Position numbers and translations under genes: made by a program. From Protonemura montana (taxonomy: Eukaryota; Arthropoda; Insecta; Plecoptera; Nemouridae): a stretch of 64,000 nt of DNA. The stretch is taken from positions 2,884,570 through 2,948,569 of the forward strand of contig OX387602.1 in the NCBI GenBank assembly GCA_947568835.1, given 5' to 3'. Of this stretch, positions 59,501 through 64,000 are shown piece after piece; position 1 is the stretch's first letter; each line of letters begins with the position of its first letter. The notes below the pieces were generated by a model. That model searched no databases and was not told the origin of the DNA. It was given only the letters and a program-made list of their open reading frames with translations.

Positions 59501-61784
59501 ATCAAAGAAACTGCCAGAGGCTCGCAGGTGAGCGCCACTGTATTCGACACTTCTTGTTTCAAAATGTTACTCTCATATATGGGTGTGCTAAAGTGGTCCC
59601 AATTTCCAATCCCTGTAGAATACATGAATGACCTGCATACAAATAAAACGCACGTATGGCAATAATATGACTGAAACTGCAGTTGAATATGAAATTCGGA
59701 AATCAGCAACCAGCTGGGTTTTAACGGCTTTGAAAGATGAAATTTCAGAGTTCTAATTTATAAACACTCGAAAGCGCTCACATTATTTGCAGTAAAAACA
59801 AAAATGTAGTAGGGGATAAATTGTCTACAAAAGCGTGGTAAAATTTATAAGCAATTAAAAGTTTTTCACACTTTGATCATAAACTGATTATATCTATGCA
59901 CTAAATTGCTTTACGTTATTTTGCAAAAAAAAAAATATGGTGGGAATACTTTACTTCCTCTCAAAAATATGATTTTGATTATGATGAAGAGCCGAGACTT
60001 CCTGGAGGTCTACCTGGAGGCAGCGGAAGAGGAACGACATGCCTTGAGCCAGAAGAAGGGCGCGGTGGAGGAGGTGGCGACCCTGAGCGACTCACGGGTG
60101 ATAGCAGAGTGTCTGGCCGTCGCTCTCAACGCCTCGGTGCTAACGAGGAATATCATCACCCTCTCTATTCACACGCTAGCTACCAAGCCAGATGTGCAGG
60201 ATAAACTCTTTTCTGAAATCGCAAAGTACATAGAAGCAGAGGTAACTGATGCATTTACCAACTTGTATTTAATAGAGATGCCAGTCAAATTTTCTGAATG
60301 GCAACTTGGTTAGTTAAAGTCTCGCCACAAGAGTTTACCTATGTAGGTGTTGCTAAATTAAAGAACTTGGAGGGAAAAGTTTTGATGAAAGGGTTTTGCA
60401 CGTTTTGTAGTTTAGACGCCTCGCTTCAGACCGTAAAGCGGTTGCAAGAAACCAACGAACGAAAAGTTAAATTACAGATTTTTTTCATTTTAATTAGTTT
60501 TGACCCAGTTGCGCCAAGTTTCTTCTCGATACATGTGCCGTATCTTAGACGCGTAGACAAGTGAGCCTAAGTTGCTTGGGTTGCCGAATGATGCTCGAAT
60601 AGCTGTCCTATCGTTCCAGAACGCGGTGTCGTACGAACTGATCCAGGGGTGCAAGTACTTGAACATGTTCATGGACGAAGTTGCTCGCTTGTACCCGTCG
60701 GACTTCCGGTAAGAGCAATTTTTCTGCCAAGCAGGAAAGAAAAAAGCTCAATCATTCAAATGTGGACTCCTGATAAGATGGAGAACTAACATTGAGACTA
60801 TTTTTCAAGCAGGGTGTTGTGCTCAGAAAACAAGTGGGAATGCGGTGATTTTCCGTAGATAGTTTGTTTACGGGGGGGCAGAAGTATATGAAATTTCTGA
60901 TTTATTTGTATCTCTTTGCTCGGGTTTTGAACAGGTTTCATCAAAAGGTATAGTTAAATTTGTTAAATTCCATTACACCCACGTTTCCTAGTCTTCCCAT
61001 AAGTTGTGGTAAAGCAAGTACGGCCAGACTTTAAATTAATAGTGGGTGGACTGCTTCCACTCGAGTGCTCTGACCACTATCACTTCCCATATAAATATTC
61101 AAAGACATAATTGCAAATAACTCTACGTCAAGATCAGTTCACAAATCAAAATGAGTTTTGTATTGTTTCAGTTTGGAAAGGATTTGCGACGACTCAATGG
61201 AGGTTGAGAAGACAAAGATAGACAAAGGAACGGTAGTTTCCATTCCTGTGTACGCCATGCACCACTCCGAGGAGCTCTATCCCGACCCGGAAGAGTTTAA
61301 ACCGGAGAGGTGGGCTCTCAAAGTTTGAACAGCACCATTGAAACTGAATCACTTAACACCTCATTAGCACAGCTATCCAATAACTGCGATGAAATGGAAA
61401 TTGGAAACTTAATCCATTCGGGAAATGTTTCAGATTTTCCTCGGAGAACGTTGCTAAGCGTGATCCGGAAACGTACTTGCCTTACGGGCAAATTGGCGGC
61501 AATACGGGAAACCTGAACGTGCAGTTCGGAGTGACTGCTGCCAAGCTAGCTGTGGCTTACCTGGTAAAATCTCTCAAGTTCTCTACCGTCGAAGAGACAC
61601 AGGTAACTAGCAAAAACCAGAGAGACACTGAAAGTCGTAAAGTAACGTTCCATGTCTTAGAGAAGATTGTCTTGTAACAAAAGTTTCTCACGTCTCGCTT
61701 CAGAGTCCGCCCAAGTTCGTGCACGGATTGACGGGCGTCCTGCGGCCACAAGAGGTCACCGTCGGCGTCGAGCGTCGCAATTAA
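55365..61784 (+). CDS. CYP3-clan cytochrome P450-like protein lacking the heme cysteine
   Basis: Twelve exons join without a break to 509 codons, normal for microsomal P450s: 55365-55429, 57431-57527, 57732-57784, 58107-58203, 58864-59072, 59156-59307, 59400-59527, 59990-60241, 60620-60708, 61172-61309, 61434-61602, 61704-61784. A membrane anchor ([11 protein letters not shown]) comes first, then the hinge [15 protein letters not shown] and the [13 protein letters not shown] sheet. The C-terminal half aligns with CYP3 proteins: [19 protein letters not shown] (ExxR, Glu ~371, Arg ~374), [20 protein letters not shown] and KPERF. However, the heme loop (residues ~443-459) reads [17 protein letters not shown] where PFGxGPRxCxG is expected, so there is no cysteine ligand. 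The I-helix AGxE/DTT is NASVLT, and the C-helix WxxxR is not seen. It is probably a non-catalytic P450 fold. A missed exon near the B-C loop (58204-58863) cannot be ruled out. Confidence 0.88.
55430..57430. other. P450 intron 1
   Basis: 2-kb intron with no coding content I can support. It contains a 32-base poly-G run (56498-56529) and several short spurious frames. Confidence 0.6.
56498..56529 (+). repeat. 32-base poly-G tract
   Basis: An uninterrupted run of 32 guanines, ended by CGC. It could fold into G-quadruplexes. Its length may be inaccurate, since sequencing through such homopolymers is unreliable. Confidence 0.85.
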
Positions 61785-61799
61785 GCGTCGGCGTCGGCC
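61769..61799 (+). repeat. GC-rich inverted-repeat arm overlapping P450 stop
   Basis: CGAGCGTCGC, six bases, then GCGTCGGCGTCGGCC. The same two blocks occur in inverted order and orientation at 62191-62227 with a 12-base spacer. The P450 stop codon (61782-61784) lies between the two blocks of this arm. Confidence 0.65.
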
Positions 61800-61991
61800 A
61801 TTCGATTGGAGAAGAAAAAGGTACAATCGAAAAAAATTCAAAGAAGCCTGCGCTCGCCGAGCTTATTTTTGCTACGACTTTATAAAGCTTAAATATCGAT
61901 GTCAATTAAATAGTTAGTTTGTAACGCATTTTTTTTAAAGGTTTTTTTCATAGGTCTATAACTATTGTCAAATATGATTTTATTCGCAAAA

Positions 61992-61997
61992 AATAAA
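61992..61997 (+). terminator. Poly(A) signal AATAAA for P450-like gene
   Basis: AATAAA 208 bases after the P450 stop codon. Confidence 0.4.
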
Positions 61998-62190
61998 ACT
62001 ATGTTTCTACACCAGCTGCGCTATTATAATTTTGGTTACCAAACCATTTTTACTGCCATGGGATCCGTTGCAAAAAGTTCAATTAATAATTTTTCATTAA
62101 AATTTCGCGGTGATTTATGGTTCGAGCGTCGCGCGTGCTTGTACACCGGGTTGGTATTCGGACACGTCTTGCGAAGCAGCGCCGCTACAC

Positions 62191-62227
62191 GGCCGACGCC
62201 GACGCCCTCGCAGCGCCGCGACGCTCG
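62191..62227 (-). repeat. GC-rich inverted-repeat arm, second copy
   Basis: GGCCGACGCCGACGC, 12 bases, GCGACGCTCG: the reverse complement of the blocks at 61769-61799, about 390 bases downstream. Confidence 0.65.
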
Positions 62228-64000
62228 CTCTGCTGGCTGCTCTCTGCAGGCCGTCCGCGTCTGATTTACGACGTCTTGGACGTGTGCTGCCGCCACCGAC
62301 GCCACGGCTAAAGCGCGAACCAAATGAACTCACGCTGCTGCACTTTGTTTTTAGCAAGCGCGTTAATTAAACGGCGGATTAAAGTTTTTTTTTCAAATTA
62401 TGAGAAACAGGATTTTAAGAATGAAGTATAAGTATTTGATGAAGTTTGTTGATTTAATTATAAACAGGAATTGCAGCACGTTTGGTAATGTTGAGAAGCA
62501 TCAAGTTTAACTCCATGCATAATTGGTCCGCCAATTTGCCAGACTTAAATTTGCCAGTTTCTTGCTCTCCCAAACAAACCATCCAATGAAAATTGTAAAT
62601 AATAGTTTATGCATCCAACGTATTTTTGAGCATTATCTCTAAAAGAAACAAATTTTCCCACAGCTAGAAAATCCACTCGAAATAAAAGCAAATAAATAAA
62701 TGCACACGGGCATAAAGATCATAAAACAAACTTTAGAATGAAAATGTCAAAAATGGGTAAGAACAAAAACTAATCTCAACGATAAAAAATATTGTTTGCA
62801 ATTGCGCATAAAATTGTTCGTTTGAGAATAATTACATTGCTTACGCCTGAACAGTTTGTGAAACCATTCGTCGGCCACGGGGTGCATTGCAAAACGAGTC
62901 ATGCAACATGCTACCAACTATTAACGTTTTGGAACCGCTCCAATTATAGAATGCTACTTCCCATTTATTCGGAAATGCAAATTGAAAGAAAAAAGTAACG
63001 TAAGTTAGCCTCTAGACTAACGCTCTGACAAAAGAAATATGCAGTGTGCCATAGAGAATGCGTTTAGTATTCTCCGAGCGGAGACCGCGTAGGTACCTAC
63101 GTGTGCCTACCGCTCGACGCTCCAATCTGCAGAGGTCATCTTCGCCCGCGTCGGAGACAGATTACAATAACGCACACCTCGCCGCAATGCCGACTCTGCG
63201 CATGACCACCTGGTCACAGCGTGGACGGCGTCGTCAGCGAAACCGACGCTGTTCCGACCTCGGCGTCGGCAGCGTCGTCTGCGTGTCTTAGATTAAACGC
63301 AGTGTAAAAAAAAAAAATCAGGTCTGGTTTCGAACATGTTTCGAAGATGTAATCTGTACCCGAAAGAAAGGACCGACGCCGGCTAATCAATCTAAAACTT
63401 GAGACATTTTTAGCGACATTTTTTTGTTTTAGCTCACAGACTGACAACTGAAAATAATGTAATAAGAGTCTGCATGCAGAATGGAATTGGATACGTTTTC
63501 ATTGCAGTCTTTTCATTCTTCCTTTGATCCTGTTCTAACTAAGTCACTTCTCAAGAACTATCCCAGGACTTATTACAAAATGAAGAAGCACTGCGATATT
63601 ACGTTTCCTACTTTATCGCAAACTACTTAACATTCTTCTACATTTTGCCTTTATTAAGTATACTCAAACTTTTCAATAGCACAAAAAAACTGATTTTATT
63701 TTGTCTCATTTTTTCACCTCGGATGCTACTTTGCGACTCCATTTCGTTCTCATTTCGCGTTTTTTTTCTTGAAAACAAAAACAAAAATCGTGCATTTGAA
63801 GTCACGGCTATAGCGAAGTGACGATACTTTAGTAGTCTGCTAATTGCTTCGATCAAGGACGCCGTGGCGTATTGTTGTCGCGGCGGTGTACGATGAAAGA
63901 GTTTGTGATACGGAACAAGTGACTCGTGGTCAAGTCACGGTGGAATGCGAGTAGCTGTCACCGACCATTGCACTTGACTTGAGGACCATTGCACTCTCCA

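Larger units (their letters stand above)
61785..64000. other. Terminal interval downstream of the P450 gene
   Basis: AT-rich DNA interrupted by GC-rich islands (61785-61800, 62120-62330, 63085-63290) full of GACGC/GCGTC units. Long arginine-rich frames inside the islands on both strands are by-products of that composition, not genes. AATAAA at 61992-61997 is a likely P450 poly(A) site. Nothing else gene-like is seen to the end of the window. Confidence 0.5.

Noticed and set aside
62036-62370. Several overlapping 64-99-codon frames on both strands, Arg-rich
   Set aside because: All six frames are open because of the GACGC-rich composition. No domain, start context or splice pattern favours any one.
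63058-63291. 77-codon Arg-rich frame
   Set aside because: Same GC-rich island composition; an intronless Arg-rich peptide with no recognisable family.

Overview
The window is animal nuclear DNA: AT-rich and intron-rich, with GT-AG (rarely GC-AG) introns, one gene every 4-7 kb and many short repeats. It carries ten protein genes that I could rebuild exon by exon. All are metazoan families: VRK kinase, SCCPDH, delta-COP, RPA2, fibrillarin, a 26/29-kDa cathepsin-like proteinase, LAMTOR2, RRN3, a diacylglycerol lipase and a CYP3-clan P450. Nothing prokaryotic, viral or CRISPR-like is present. The 26-29-p proteinase suggests an invertebrate, perhaps an arthropod, but the species cannot be fixed from the sequence alone.

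Layout: 0.4-4.2 kb VRK (-); 7.3-9.3 kb SCCPDH-like (-); 10.5-17.5 kb coatomer delta (-), head to head with RPA2 (+, 17.8-20.4 kb) across a 345-bp shared promoter region; 20.65-22.05 kb a decayed hAT transposon; 23.9-25.7 kb fibrillarin (-); 26.4-33.0 kb cysteine proteinase (-); 33.9-34.8 kb a LINE reverse-transcriptase tail and a complete 5S-rRNA-derived SINE with target-site duplications; 35.7-36.8 kb LAMTOR2 (+); 38.6-41.2 kb RRN3 (+); 41.2-47.3 kb a mostly gene-poor interval with two orphan exon candidates; 47.3-54.0 kb DAG lipase (+); 55.4-61.8 kb P450-like gene (+); then 2.2 kb of AT-rich sequence with GC-rich islands.

Most genes are housekeeping: vesicle coat, DNA replication, nucleolar rRNA processing (fibrillarin), Pol I transcription (RRN3) and lysosomal mTORC1 scaffolding. 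They are independent genes that happen to be neighbours, not an operon. The most striking item is the P450-like gene. It has an intact 12-exon frame of normal length (509 codons) and keeps the ExxR and PERF motifs, but it has lost the heme-ligating cysteine and most of the I-helix oxygen-activation motif, so it looks like a conserved pseudoenzyme.

Secondary interest lies in the mobile-element layer: a 5S-derived SINE family (five copies), a nested palindromic MITE, and three separate fold-back structures, one of them tRNA-shaped, inside a single coatomer intron.
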